This document shows positions 43,625 through 52,789 of a DNA stretch of 64,000 nucleotides, piece after piece. The notes under the pieces were generated by a model. The model saw nothing but the letters and a program-made list of their open reading frames with translations, did no database searches and was not told where the DNA came from. Position 1 is the stretch's first letter; each line of letters starts with the position of its first letter. The stretch is from Cupriavidus pampae. GTDB lineage: Bacteria > Pseudomonadota > Gammaproteobacteria > Burkholderiales > Burkholderiaceae. The DNA is taken from positions 1 through 64,000 of the forward strand of contig NZ_CAJZAG010000018.1 in NCBI RefSeq assembly GCF_914271485.1, read 5' to 3'. The position numbers were made by a program, and so were the translations under genes.

Positions 43625-44599
43625 GTGAATCTCGTTTTTCGCGTTGCGACCGCGTGCGCCTTCGCCGCACTCCCTTGCCTTCCCGCCCATGCCGCGGACA
43701 GCTATCCGACCAAACCTATTCGCCTGATCGTTCCTTTCCCGCCCGGCGGTGCGCCGGATACTTTCTCGCGCGAAATCGGACAGCAACTGAGCAGGGATCT
43801 CAAGTGGACCATCATCGTCGATAACAAGCCTGGCGCGGGGGGCAACCTCGGCGCCGATGCCGGCGCCAAGGCGACGCCCGACGGCTACACGCTGGTGTTC
43901 GGACAGACCAGCAATCTTGCGATCAACCCTTCGTTGTACAAGAAACTGCCGTACGACCCGACCAAGGATCTGACGCCGATTGCATTGATCGCGTCCGCGC
44001 CGCTCGCGATCGTGGCGAACAACAATTCGCCCTACAAGAACCTGTCCGACGTGATTGCCGCGGCGAAGGCGAAGCCCGGCACGGTAACGTTCGGAACGCC
44101 AGGAAATGGGACGGTCGCACACCTTGCGATGGAGCTGCTGCAGAAGCAGGCCGGCGTCACGTTGCAGCACATTCCCTACAAGGGCGCCTCGCAGGCTCTC
44201 ACCGATGTCCTGAGTGGCCAGGTGGAAATCTATATCGGCTCCGTGCCCACGGTGATGGGCCAGATCAAGACCGGCAAGTTGCGCGGTATCGCCGTGACAT
44301 CCGCAAAGCGTTCGGCGCAACTGCCCAACACGCCGACCGTCGCCGAAGCGGGAGTGAAGCAATTCGAGGCAGATACCTGGTTTGGCCTGCTCGCTCCGGC
44401 TGGCACGCCCGCGCCCATCGTGGCCAAGCTCAACGCTGAATTGAATCGCGCACTACAGGCTCCGGCCGTTCGTTCGAAGATCGAAGCAGAAGGCGGACAG
44501 GTGCTGGGCGGCACCCCAGAAGCATTCGCCAGTCTCTTGCAGAAGGATCTTGCGCGCTGGCGTGTCGTGGTCAGAGATTCGGGCGCGACCATCGATTGA
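43625..44599 (+). CDS. Bug-family periplasmic solute-binding protein
   Basis: 324 residues from the GTG at 43625, which gives a clean signal peptide (NLVFRVATACAFAALPCLPA) cleaved before ADSYPTKP; GGAG lies 7 bases upstream. Bug marks: IRLIVPFPPGGAPDTFSREI, NKPGAGGNLGADAGAKATPD, NTPTVAEAGV. First gene of the module C operon. The long upstream extension overlaps the IclR gene and is a shadow. Confidence 0.9.
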   Translation: MNLVFRVATACAFAALPCLPAHAADSYPTKPIRLIVPFPPGGAPDTFSREIGQQLSRDLKWTIIVDNKPGAGGNLGADAGAKATPDGYTLVFGQTSNLAINPSLYKKLPYDPTKDLTPIALIASAPLAIVANNNSPYKNLSDVIAAAKAKPGTVTFGTPGNGTVAHLAMELLQKQAGVTLQHIPYKGASQALTDVLSGQVEIYIGSVPTVMGQIKTGKLRGIAVTSAKRSAQLPNTPTVAEAGVKQFEADTWFGLLAPAGTPAPIVAKLNAELNRALQAPAVRSKIEAEGGQVLGGTPEAFASLLQKDLARWRVVVRDSGATID

Positions 44600-44672
44600 T
44601 ACCACGGCGGACGACCGTCCGCCGGATTCTCGTCTGCATTTCTTGCTATTTCAACTGAACACAGGAGCCACC

Positions 44673-45371
44673 ATGTCGGCAACCCAGCAACTCCCCGATG
44701 TCATCCGCGATATCGATCGCGTTTCGACCGAAGTCGTCAAGCAGGCGTCCCAGTACGCGTCGTCCATCTTCGCCGATGTGGCCGGCCGGCGCGGTGGCCT
44801 CCACGGGCGGATCGCGCCGCTCAGTCAGAAGAGCAAGTTCTGCGGGCCGGCAATCACCGTGGAAGTCCGCCCTGGCGATAACCTCATGATTCACGCCGCG
44901 ATGGCACTGGCGAAACCCGGCGACGTCATCATCGTCGATGGCAAAGGCGATCAAAACAGCGCGCTGATGGGCGCGATCATGGTCAATCAATGCATCGCCC
45001 TCGGTGTGGCCGCAGTCGTCCTCGACGCCGCTGCGCGCGACGCCGAAGAGATTATCGAGACCGGCTTCCCGATGTATTCGGTTGGCCTGAATCCCAATGG
45101 TCCGACCAAATTCGTGCCCGGCCGCGTGAATCATCCGATCCAATGCGGCGGCGTTACGGTCTGCCCCGGAGACCTCGTCATCGGCGATGCGGACGGCGTC
45201 GTCGTGATCGAGCGCGAGAAGGCGCCGGCGTTGATCGAAGAGGCGGGAAAGAAGGTGGCGGCAGAGCGCAAGCGCATCGAAGGCATCAAGTCAGGCGAAG
45301 CGCTCCGCCCATCGTGGCTCGATGACGCCTTGCGTGCAGCCGGTGTCCTGAAGATGGGAGAAGCGCTGTGA
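44673..45371 (+). CDS. RraA-family aldolase, CHA/HMG aldolase-like
   Basis: 232 residues from the ATG at 44673, with CAGGAGCC before it. PGDNLMIH, VVLDAAARDAEE (Arg-Asp pair), GDLVIGDADGVVVI: the class II aldolase/oxaloacetate decarboxylase signature seen also in the gene at 7756-8397. About 20 residues longer than that paralogue at the C-terminus (PSWLDDALRAAGVLKMGEAL). Probably cleaves a carboxylated hydroxy-oxo acid to pyruvate. Confidence 0.87.
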   Translation: MSATQQLPDVIRDIDRVSTEVVKQASQYASSIFADVAGRRGGLHGRIAPLSQKSKFCGPAITVEVRPGDNLMIHAAMALAKPGDVIIVDGKGDQNSALMGAIMVNQCIALGVAAVVLDAAARDAEEIIETGFPMYSVGLNPNGPTKFVPGRVNHPIQCGGVTVCPGDLVIGDADGVVVIEREKAPALIEEAGKKVAAERKRIEGIKSGEALRPSWLDDALRAAGVLKMGEAL

Positions 45372-46300
45372 GCACCGCGGCAAAGCCCGTTATCGTCGTA
45401 ACGGCGGCAAACATCGCGCCACAGGCGGTCGCGCTGCTATCCGATTTCGAATTGGTTTATGCAGGCAAGGCAGCGACCGAAGAAGAGACGGCGGCGCTCT
45501 GCCGACGTCACGCGCCCCTCGCCGTCATCGTTCGCACTAGCAAGGTCGGCGCCATGGTGCTCGATGCGGCGCCGTCGATTCGCGTCCTGTCGAAGCACGG
45601 AAGCGGCATCGATAATATCGACCAGGAAGCCGCGAAGGCGCGAGGTGTCAAGGTGGTGGCCGCGGCAGGGGCCAATGCCGCGGCGGTTGCCGAGCAAGCG
45701 CTGGCGCTGATGCTCGCCTGCGCCAAATCGGTGGTGACCCTGGACCAGCGCACGCGCGCCGGCCATTGGGACAAGTCGACGCACCAGAGCCTCGAACTTC
45801 AGGGGCGCACGCTGGGTCTCGTCGGGCTGGGTGCGATCGGCCGGCGCTTCGCGCGTATCGCCAGCGCGATGGACATGAAGGTCATCGGATATGACCCTTA
45901 TGCGACCGATCTGCCAGCGAGCATCGAGCCAGTCAGCCTCGAGTCCGTCTGGCAAAACTCGGACGTCATCTCGTTCCACTGCCCACTAACCGCCGAGAAC
46001 CGCGGACTGCTCGATGCGGAAGCGCTGGCCCAATGCAGGGACGGCGTGATTGTCGTCAATACCGCGCGCGGCGGTCTCATCGAGGAAGATGCGCTTCTGG
46101 CAGCGGTGGAAAGCGGCAAAGTGGCCGCCGCGGGCCTGGATTCGTTGCAGCAGGAGCCGCCACCCGCCGATCATCCGTTCTTCAGGAACGGCAAGTTCAT
46201 CATCAGTCCGCATATCGGCGGCGTCACCAGTGATGCCTTCGTCAACATGGGTGTCGCCGCCGCGAAGAACGTGATGGCAGAACTGGCGAAGCTGCGGTAA
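45368..46300 (+). CDS. D-2-hydroxyacid dehydrogenase
   Basis: 310 residues; GTG start overlaps the aldolase stop (GTGA). Flavodoxin-like catalytic domain, then Rossmann domain with GLVGLGAIGRRFARIA. Catalytic Arg in NTARGGLIEE, Glu in LQQEPPPADHPF, His in ISPHIGGVTSD: all three present. NAD-dependent 2-oxoacid/2-hydroxyacid interconversion (phosphoglycerate/lactate-dehydrogenase-like). In the operon it may reduce or supply the oxo acid handled by the aldolase. Confidence 0.9.
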   Translation: MSTAAKPVIVVTAANIAPQAVALLSDFELVYAGKAATEEETAALCRRHAPLAVIVRTSKVGAMVLDAAPSIRVLSKHGSGIDNIDQEAAKARGVKVVAAAGANAAAVAEQALALMLACAKSVVTLDQRTRAGHWDKSTHQSLELQGRTLGLVGLGAIGRRFARIASAMDMKVIGYDPYATDLPASIEPVSLESVWQNSDVISFHCPLTAENRGLLDAEALAQCRDGVIVVNTARGGLIEEDALLAAVESGKVAAAGLDSLQQEPPPADHPFFRNGKFIISPHIGGVTSDAFVNMGVAAAKNVMAELAKLR

Positions 46301-46309
46301 GGAGGCCTT

Positions 46310-47389
46310 ATGAACGAATCGAATGAAGCATCGCGGCGGTGGCAACGCAAGCCCGACGGCAGCAACTGGGGAGAGTTTGGCGCGAACGATCAACGCGGGC
46401 GCATGAACCTCGTGGATCGCGCTAAGGTACTGCAAGGCGTCGCCGAGGTGCGAGAAGGTATGACGTTCTGCCTGTCGCTTCCGCTGGACTACCCCGGTGG
46501 GCAAACCATGAACGTGCGACGTCAGCCGCCGCGTCGCTTCGCCGTTCTTCGCGATGGAAAGAGCGCCGGGCAGCAGGGTTTCTGCTGGTCGTACCGCTCA
46601 GAGGATCCCGATCTGACGGACGTGGTCAATGACGATGTCGTCCTCATGAGCCTGCAGTACTCCACGCAGTGGGACAGCCTGGCCCATGTGGGCAGCCATT
46701 TTGATGCCGATGGCGACGGCAGCGACGAGGCCGTCTTTTATAACGGCTTTCGGGCCGGCGAGGACATCAGGGCAGGCGTCGAGACCGAGGCGGCCGAGCC
46801 GTGGGCAAGATACGAGAACCCTGAAGCTGGCGCGTTGAGCATCGCGGTCCTCGCCGAGCACGGTGCGCAGGGCCGCGGTGTCATGATAGACATTGAACGC
46901 CACATTGGCCGCAAGCGGCAGGCCGTCGGCTACGACCAGCTCATGCGTATTCTCGACGCGGACAGGGTCACTGTGGAAGCCGGAGACATGGTCTGTCTCC
47001 ATACCGGCTTCGCCGACACATTGCTGTCGATGAACAAGTCGCCCGATCTCAAAGTCCTTCACGAATCGGGCACCGGACTGGATGGCCATGACGCGAAGCT
47101 GCTGAACTGGATTACCGACTCGCGCTTGGCATGCCTGCTGGCGGACAACCCTGCCGTGGAGCTGGTGGTGCCGAAACCCCTGACCCCCGCTCCCATTCGC
47201 GGGCCACGCCTGCCGCTGCATGAGCATTGTCTGTTCAAGAACGGCATTCACCTTGGCGAGCTTTGGTATTTGACGCCATTGGCTCACTGGCTGCGCGAGA
47301 ACGACCGTAGCCGCTTCCTGCTGACCGCGCCGCCGCTGCGCCTTCCCGGCGCGGTGGGTTCGCCGGCGACGCCGATCGCCACGGTCTAG
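46310..47389 (+). CDS. Cyclase-family protein (PF04199 type metal hydrolase)
   Basis: 359 residues, 9 bases after the dehydrogenase. Motif DSLAHVGSHFDADGDG matches the HxGTHxDxxxH metal site of the cyclase/kynurenine formamidase family, and MVCLHTGFADTLL the second conserved block. The long form (about 330-360) is common in Burkholderiales catabolic clusters. Family members hydrolyse formamides or open lactone/isatin rings. It may carry out the first step of module C. Confidence 0.85.
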   Translation: MNESNEASRRWQRKPDGSNWGEFGANDQRGRMNLVDRAKVLQGVAEVREGMTFCLSLPLDYPGGQTMNVRRQPPRRFAVLRDGKSAGQQGFCWSYRSEDPDLTDVVNDDVVLMSLQYSTQWDSLAHVGSHFDADGDGSDEAVFYNGFRAGEDIRAGVETEAAEPWARYENPEAGALSIAVLAEHGAQGRGVMIDIERHIGRKRQAVGYDQLMRILDADRVTVEAGDMVCLHTGFADTLLSMNKSPDLKVLHESGTGLDGHDAKLLNWITDSRLACLLADNPAVELVVPKPLTPAPIRGPRLPLHEHCLFKNGIHLGELWYLTPLAHWLRENDRSRFLLTAPPLRLPGAVGSPATPIATV

Positions 47390-47420
47390 GACAAAACTAC
47401 AACTTTCTGGAGACAAGACA

Positions 47421-48386
47421 ATGTTTAAGTCCATCACCCGCGGGCTCGCCGGGCTCGCACTACTTTGCGGTGCCACATGCGCCAGCGCCGCCTATCCGGA
47501 TCGTCCCATCCGCCTCGTCGTGCCCTATCCCGCAGGCGGAGCGGCCGACACGGTCGCCCGCATCATCGCGGCGCCACTCGGTATCAAGCTGGGCCAGACC
47601 ATCGTTGTCGACAACCGCCCCGGGGCGAGCGGTGTCATTGGTGCGGGCGCTGTCGCAAAGGCCGCGCCGGACGGCTATACCTTGCTGCTCGACGCTACCG
47701 CTCACTCGGTCAATCCCAGCCTGCAACCAAAGCTTCCTTACGATACGGCAAAGGACTTCGCGCCGATCTCGCTCGTGGTGCTCGTGCCGAACCTGCTGGT
47801 GGTGCCGCCGAATTCTCCGTTCAACTCGCCCAAGGATATCGTGGCGCATGCGAAGGCCACGCCCGGCAAGCTAACCTATGCGTCCGCGGGCTCGGGCACC
47901 GCACAGCACCTGGCAGCGGAACTCTTCCGTCAGCAGTCGGGCCTGAACATGCTTCACGTCCCTTACAAGGGCGGTGCGCCGGCATTGAGCGACCTGATGG
48001 GCGGCCAGGTGGATATGATGTTCAGCAATATGGCTGCTTCCTATCCGCTCGTTTCCGGCAAGAAGCTCAAGGTGCTGGCGACAACCGGCACGAAACGGTC
48101 CGCCGCGCTGCCGGATATCCCGACCATCGCCGAATCCGGGCTGCCCGGGTACCAGGTGTACGAGTGGAACGGCTTGTTTGCGCCCGCCGGCACGTCTGCG
48201 GAAATCATCGCGGCGATCAACAAGGCGACCATCGAGGTAATGAGTCAGCCTGCCGTCAAGGAACGTCTCGCGGCTATAGGAGCAGAGGCATCAGCTAACA
48301 AGCCTGAAGAGTTTCGAAAATTCCTCGACACGGAGCGCGCGAAATGGGCGACTGTTATCAAGCAGGGAAATATTCGCCCGGAATGA
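47421..48386 (+). CDS. Bug-family periplasmic solute-binding protein
   Basis: 321 residues. Signal peptide ends CASAAYPDRP. PIRLVVPYPAGGAADTVARI, VVDNRPGASGVIGAGAVAKA, DIPTIAESGLPGYQVYEWNG. Full-length, no frame break. Last gene of the module C operon (31 bases after the cyclase). Having a Bug gene at each end of the operon suggests receptors for two related ligands. Confidence 0.9.
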   Translation: MFKSITRGLAGLALLCGATCASAAYPDRPIRLVVPYPAGGAADTVARIIAAPLGIKLGQTIVVDNRPGASGVIGAGAVAKAAPDGYTLLLDATAHSVNPSLQPKLPYDTAKDFAPISLVVLVPNLLVVPPNSPFNSPKDIVAHAKATPGKLTYASAGSGTAQHLAAELFRQQSGLNMLHVPYKGGAPALSDLMGGQVDMMFSNMAASYPLVSGKKLKVLATTGTKRSAALPDIPTIAESGLPGYQVYEWNGLFAPAGTSAEIIAAINKATIEVMSQPAVKERLAAIGAEASANKPEEFRKFLDTERAKWATVIKQGNIRPE

Positions 48387-48460
48387 TGTCACGCGTGAAG
48401 AACGTACTCCGCGGAAAATCGATGGCCACGACGTAAAAAATAGTCATATCAACTGGACAA

Positions 48461-49360
48461 TCAAATACTCGCCACTTCCAATGTGATTGTTTCATACAGC
48501 GCCTCCGCAGCAGGCCGCAACGGCCTGTCTCGGCGGCGTATCAATGCAAGGACGCGGTCCACATCAGGTTTGATCAAAGGGATTGCGCAAAGCCGGGAAT
48601 GATCGCGCGGCACCGCGATGCCTGGAAGCACGGCAACACCCAGACCAGCGTCAACCAGCGCCAGGACCCCGACGACGTGGTTGGCTTCGTAATGAATCGT
48701 AGGGCGTCGCTCGAGGTGGGCGATGGCGCCTTCGATCACGGCGCGATTGCCGCTTTGCTTCGACACGCTGACCATTCGTTGTCCCGCTAACTCTTCCCAA
48801 GACACGTAGTCCCGCTCGGCCCACTCATGGTCTTTCCGTAACACCAGTCGATAGGGCTCGGCGCGGATCGCTTGAAACTCGATGCTAGGCTCCAGCGCGC
48901 CCATGAAGTTGAGCCCGAAATCCGATTCTCCCGATATAACGCTTGTCAGTACGGCGTTTGCGCTTTCGTCAATCACACGCACGCGCACGCCCGGATGTCT
49001 TTCGGCAAAAGAGTTGATCGCATGAGGCAGCAGATACAGCGCGGCGGAGGGTATTGCAGCCACGGTCACGAGGCCGCGGCGAAGCGTAGTCTCGTCGCCT
49101 AGCCGAAATACCGCGTGATCGAGGATATCCAAGGCAGCTCGCGCTTCCTCGGGGAACTGGCGGCCAACATTCGTCGTCTCCACACGGCGCGTCGTCCGGT
49201 CCAGCAGCCGGGAGCCGAGCGTCTTTTCCAACTTTTCGATTCGCCGGCTGAGCGCTGGCTGTGAAATGTGAAGTGCCTCGGCGGCGATCCGGAAGCTTCC
49301 CTTTTCGGCGATCGCTACTAAGGCCTGTAGATCTTCCAGTGCGAAATTAATGTGTGACAT
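48461..49360 (-). CDS. LysR-family regulator
   Basis: 299 residues from the ATG at 49360 (MSHINFALEDLQALVAIAEK). HTH RIAAEALHISQPALSRRIEKLE. Effector domain to the end. Divergent from a frameshifted Bug gene. GAAT-N6-ATTC (49375-49388) in the gap is a candidate site. Probably senses the ligand of that Bug protein's pathway. Confidence 0.9.
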   Translation of the reverse strand: MSHINFALEDLQALVAIAEKGSFRIAAEALHISQPALSRRIEKLEKTLGSRLLDRTTRRVETTNVGRQFPEEARAALDILDHAVFRLGDETTLRRGLVTVAAIPSAALYLLPHAINSFAERHPGVRVRVIDESANAVLTSVISGESDFGLNFMGALEPSIEFQAIRAEPYRLVLRKDHEWAERDYVSWEELAGQRMVSVSKQSGNRAVIEGAIAHLERRPTIHYEANHVVGVLALVDAGLGVAVLPGIAVPRDHSRLCAIPLIKPDVDRVLALIRRRDRPLRPAAEALYETITLEVASI

Positions 49361-49484
49361 GCATCGAATCATCAGAATATTGCAATTCACAGATTAGTCT
49401 CCGCGGAATAAGCTTGCAATGCCTGCGTGGGACCTAGCGACGTTCCGTGAGGCGCACAAAAAGACAGCATTCGGAGACAGTACC

Positions 49485-50449
49485 TTGAGACCTATCGTTC
49501 GCCATCTCGCACTCGCCCTTGCGCTGGGTGCGTGCGCCTTCCACGCACTGGCTGACGACTGGCCTGCAAAGCCGGTGAAATTCGTCGTACCGTTTGGCCC
49601 TGGCGGCGCCAATGATCTGGTCGCCCGTGCTGTGGCCGAGGCCGCATCGAAACAGCTCGGGCAACCCATCATAAGTCGAGAACAAGCCTGGCGCCGGCTC
49701 GGTATTGGGCGCCGACTATGTGGCCAAGTCCGCTCCGGACGGCTACACGTTCCTCGCCCCGGCGGCCGGCGTGCTCACCAACGCGATGATCAAGACCCGC
49801 CTGCCTTACAAGGAGGAGGATCTGGTCCCTGTCGCCCTGCTGGCCGTCAGCCCATCTGTCATCGTTGTGCCCGCCGACTCACCAGTCAAGGACCTCAAAG
49901 AGCCTGGTTGCGAGCGGCAAAGGCGGAAAGAGCCTGAATTTCGCCACGGCCGGCACCGGTAGCACGCCGCACTTCGTCGCGGAGATGCTGAAGCTGGCGA
50001 CCGGCGTAAAACTTGAGATCATTCCCTACAAGAGCGGTTCCGAAGGCATGGTCGCCGTTGTCGGGAAACAGGTAGACGCGACGTCTGAGGCCAGCGTCGT
50101 GGTGCTGCCACAGGTCAAGGGCGGCAAGCTGCGAGCGATCGCGTCCACCTGGGATACGCGCATTGCCGCGATGCCGGACTTGCCCACCGCCAAGGAACTC
50201 GGCTATCCCGGCATATTTATCGGACACTGGTCCGGCGTCTTCGCCCCGCGCGGTACCCCTGATGCGATCCTGGAGAAGTTGAACAACGCCATCGACACTG
50301 CGCTCAAGTCACCGGAGTTGCGCGCCAGACTGATCCCGCAAGGGATCCAGCCGGTCGGCGGGACGCGGTCCGGCTTTATCAAGTTCCTGTCGGACGAGAA
50401 GGCGCGCCTCGGCCCGATCGCGCGCGCGGCCAATATGAAGGAAGACTGA
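49485..50449 (+). pseudogene. Bug-family solute-binding protein with two +1 frameshifts
   Basis: The first frame reads LRPIVRHLALALALGACAFH, ADDWPAKPVKFVVPFGPGGA up to LGQPII, probably from the TTG at 49485 (GGAGA upstream). One extra base near 49673 shifts it; VENKPGAGSVLGADYVAKSA follows in the second frame. A second extra base near 49900 shifts again to SLVASGKGGKSLNFATAGTG and runs to 50449. Two separate insertions make true inactivation likelier than for the other broken genes, but sequencing error remains possible. Confidence 0.8.
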
Positions 50450-50498
50450 CGGGCGCCGGCGTGTACAGAACCACCTTGACCCATGCTGCAGAATCGAG

Positions 50499-51317
50499 AT
50501 GAAACGAATCCTCCCGCCCCTTCCCGACCGCGCTCGCATTGCCTCCCGCATTGCCGGCACCACGATCACCGCGCTCGCACTATTACTGCCCACCCTCGGA
50601 CACGCGAGCGACCTTCTTGCCGTCACGTCCGGAGGATTCGCCGAGGCGTCGAAGCAGCTTACGAGTCTTTACAACAAAGCAAACCCTTCTGCTCCCGTTA
50701 CCCTCACCTTCGGGCCGTCCATGGGCAAGACTGACAATGCAATTCCGGCCCGTTTGGCACGTCAGGAACCGATTGACGTTGTCATCATGGTGGGTGGCGC
50801 GTTAGATCAGCTCATGGATAGCGGCAAGCTGGAGCCCGGCAGCAAAGTCATTCTCGCCAACTCGAAGATTGCCTGTGCTGTGCCCGCCGGCAAACCTCAT
50901 CCCGACCTGCACACCGTTGCATCCGTGCGTCGGGCCTTTCTCGACGCGCCCTCCATTGCATGGTCCGATAGTGCAAGCGGTGAGTACATTCAAGGCGAGC
51001 TATTGGCTCGCCTCGGCATCGAGACGGAAGTGAAAAAGAAAGGCAAGCAGATCCCGGCAACGCCCGTCGGAGAGATACGGGCAAAAGGCGAAGCTGCATT
51101 CGGATGCCAACAGCACAGTGAGCTGCAGCCGGTACGTGGTATCGACATCGTCGCGGAACTACCGGACGAACTTCAGCGCATCACACCGTACGCAGCCGCG
51201 ATTGTGAAAGGCAGCCCGCATCGCGCCGCGGCCAAGGCATTCATCCAATATTTGGCGGCGCCGCCAAATGGCAAGATTATCAAGGCAACCGGCTTGACAC
51301 CACTGAGCGAAAAATGA
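50499..51317 (+). CDS. ModA-like periplasmic substrate-binding protein
   Basis: 272 residues. Signal peptide to about GHA (residue 36). Type II binding-protein fold of the molybdate/ModA (SBP_bac_11) family: SDLLAVTSGGFAEASKQLTS, IDVVIMVGGALDQL, and GCQQHSELQPVRGIDIVAEL. No ModB/ModC permease genes are near, and these solitary ModA-like proteins in Burkholderiales bind organic solutes or oxyanions unknown. 49 bases after the broken Bug gene. Confidence 0.82.
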   Translation: MKRILPPLPDRARIASRIAGTTITALALLLPTLGHASDLLAVTSGGFAEASKQLTSLYNKANPSAPVTLTFGPSMGKTDNAIPARLARQEPIDVVIMVGGALDQLMDSGKLEPGSKVILANSKIACAVPAGKPHPDLHTVASVRRAFLDAPSIAWSDSASGEYIQGELLARLGIETEVKKKGKQIPATPVGEIRAKGEAAFGCQQHSELQPVRGIDIVAELPDELQRITPYAAAIVKGSPHRAAAKAFIQYLAAPPNGKIIKATGLTPLSEK

Positions 51318-51781
51318 ACCACACTTTCGAGTCGTATCTCCGACGTCAGCGACATCATCCGCTGCATCGATAGGCAACCGACGGTGCGCAATCAATGCGA
51401 TGAATGCCATACGTCCTAGATGACGAGTGGCCGTTTTGTAGAGCATAGCGGACAAAGTAATTCGTGAGGTCAACGACTGAGATGGGTCGGACAGCGTCCA
51501 TCGGCGGCGACGGAGTCAAGCCCCGGGTAGCAAAGAAAGAAAACCGCCGCACGCCCGTGAGCGCGCACGGCGGTCGAAGTACTGCAGGGATGACGCGATC
51601 AGTATCAATCCCCGCGTCTCCGGTTTCAATTCGAATCTGACGCACCAGAATCTCACGCGCGGTGCAGCGCTCGGCGATTCCGCCTAGTCACGCCACGACG
51701 CGGGCGAAGGCCTCACACACGCTTCGGGGAGAGTCGCCGCCGGCGCAAACTTGATCTCCCTTCATTTGAACGGAGATCATC
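51318..51781. other. Intergenic with a minus-strand terminator
   Basis: Contains only the terminator at 51530-51573 and, at 51697-51774 on the minus strand, a possible 25-codon ORF after the integrase start. No gene is supported. Confidence 0.4.
51530..51573 (-). terminator. Strong minus-strand orphan terminator
   Basis: ACCGCCG (51542-51548) and CGGCGGT (51567-51573) form the outer stem with further GC pairing inside; the minus strand continues TTTTCTTTCTTT. Any transcript ending here starts between 51580 and 51780, where only a 25-codon minus-strand ORF is seen. Confidence 0.7.
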
Positions 51782-52409
51782 ATGGACACGCCAAATTCTC
51801 AATCGAGCCAACATGTTCCCTGGAACAAGGGGAAGCTGCACCGGGCAGAAGCCGCCGCTCAAGCTTTGCGAGATCTGGGCGATTCGCACGCGACTGCAGA
51901 TATCGTCAAACCTACGCGAGCTAGCGCTGTTCAATCTCGCGATCGACAGCAAACTCCGGGCGTGCGATCTCACTAGGTTGCTCGTACGTGATGTCTGCCA
52001 CGGTACCCGCGTCAGTGCTCGGGCAACAGTTGTCCAACAGAAGACCCATAGACCGGTCCAGTTTGAGATCACAGAACAGACTAGGGCGAGCCTTGAAGCA
52101 TGGATAGCTGCCCGAGGATTGAGCTCGTCGGATGCGTTATTCCCGAGTCGCATACAGACTTCGGCCCACCTTTCTACCCGGCAGTACGCCCGATTGGTAC
52201 ACAGATGGGTCGCCTCGATTGGCCTCGATGACACCGCCTATGGCACGCACACCATGCGTCGAACCAAAGCATCGTTGATCTACCGTCGAACCAAGAACCT
52301 CCGAGCCGTGCAACTACTGCTCGGCCACACGAAGCTCGAAAGTACTGTGCGCTACCTTGGCATAGAAGTCGACGATGCGCTGGAGATGGCTGAGCAGACT
52401 GAAGTCTAG
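51782..52409 (+). pseudogene. Tyrosine recombinase (integrase), one frameshift
   Basis: The ATG at 51782 gives NSQSSQHVPWNKGKL; one extra base near 51839 moves the rest to another frame (TGQKPPLKLCEIWAIRTRLQ onward). Catalytic residues are all visible there: Arg in SKLRACDL, HxxR in GTHTMRRTKAS, and the His/Tyr of LLGHTKLESTVRYLG. About 209 residues if restored, a short catalytic-domain-only integrase widespread in Burkholderiales genomes. It abuts the DUF4062 region, marking this as a mobile or once-mobile segment. Confidence 0.8.
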
Positions 52410-52411
52410 TA

Positions 52412-52452
52412 GGTTCCATGGCCGGCGAGCGGTCACTCACCGGCCATGAACC
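52412..52452 (+). repeat. Long inverted repeat just after the integrase
   Basis: GGTTCCATGGCCGG and CCGGCCATGAACC are inverted repeats (one-base bulge) around a 14-base loop, three bases past the integrase stop codon. No T tract follows, so a recombination or attachment-type structure is as likely as a terminator. The rest of 52453-52789 has no gene. Confidence 0.5.
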
Positions 52453-52789
52453 GACTTTCGTTCGCACTGAAGATCGATAGTTCGAACGTCGGTTCGACGC
52501 TAACAATCGGACATTGAATCTGTGGCGCTTCGCTAGCGGGGAGATTTCGGGCGCCTTCGTTATCTGATGGGTTAATCCCAAAAATATCGGCATTGGGTCG
52601 CCCCGAGACTGCTGGACATGGCGGCCGGACCCAATAGGCAAAGCCCGGCGAAGGCGGTCGAGGGGCAGTTGCCCGAATCTGTCACGCGCGCTCGCCGCTT
52701 ATGTCGAGCGCGCGGGTGGAGGCGTAGGTACGTGAGATAGGTGACGCGCGGTCGCGCTGCTCAAATCAGGGGCACCGTCGGCGGGGCCC

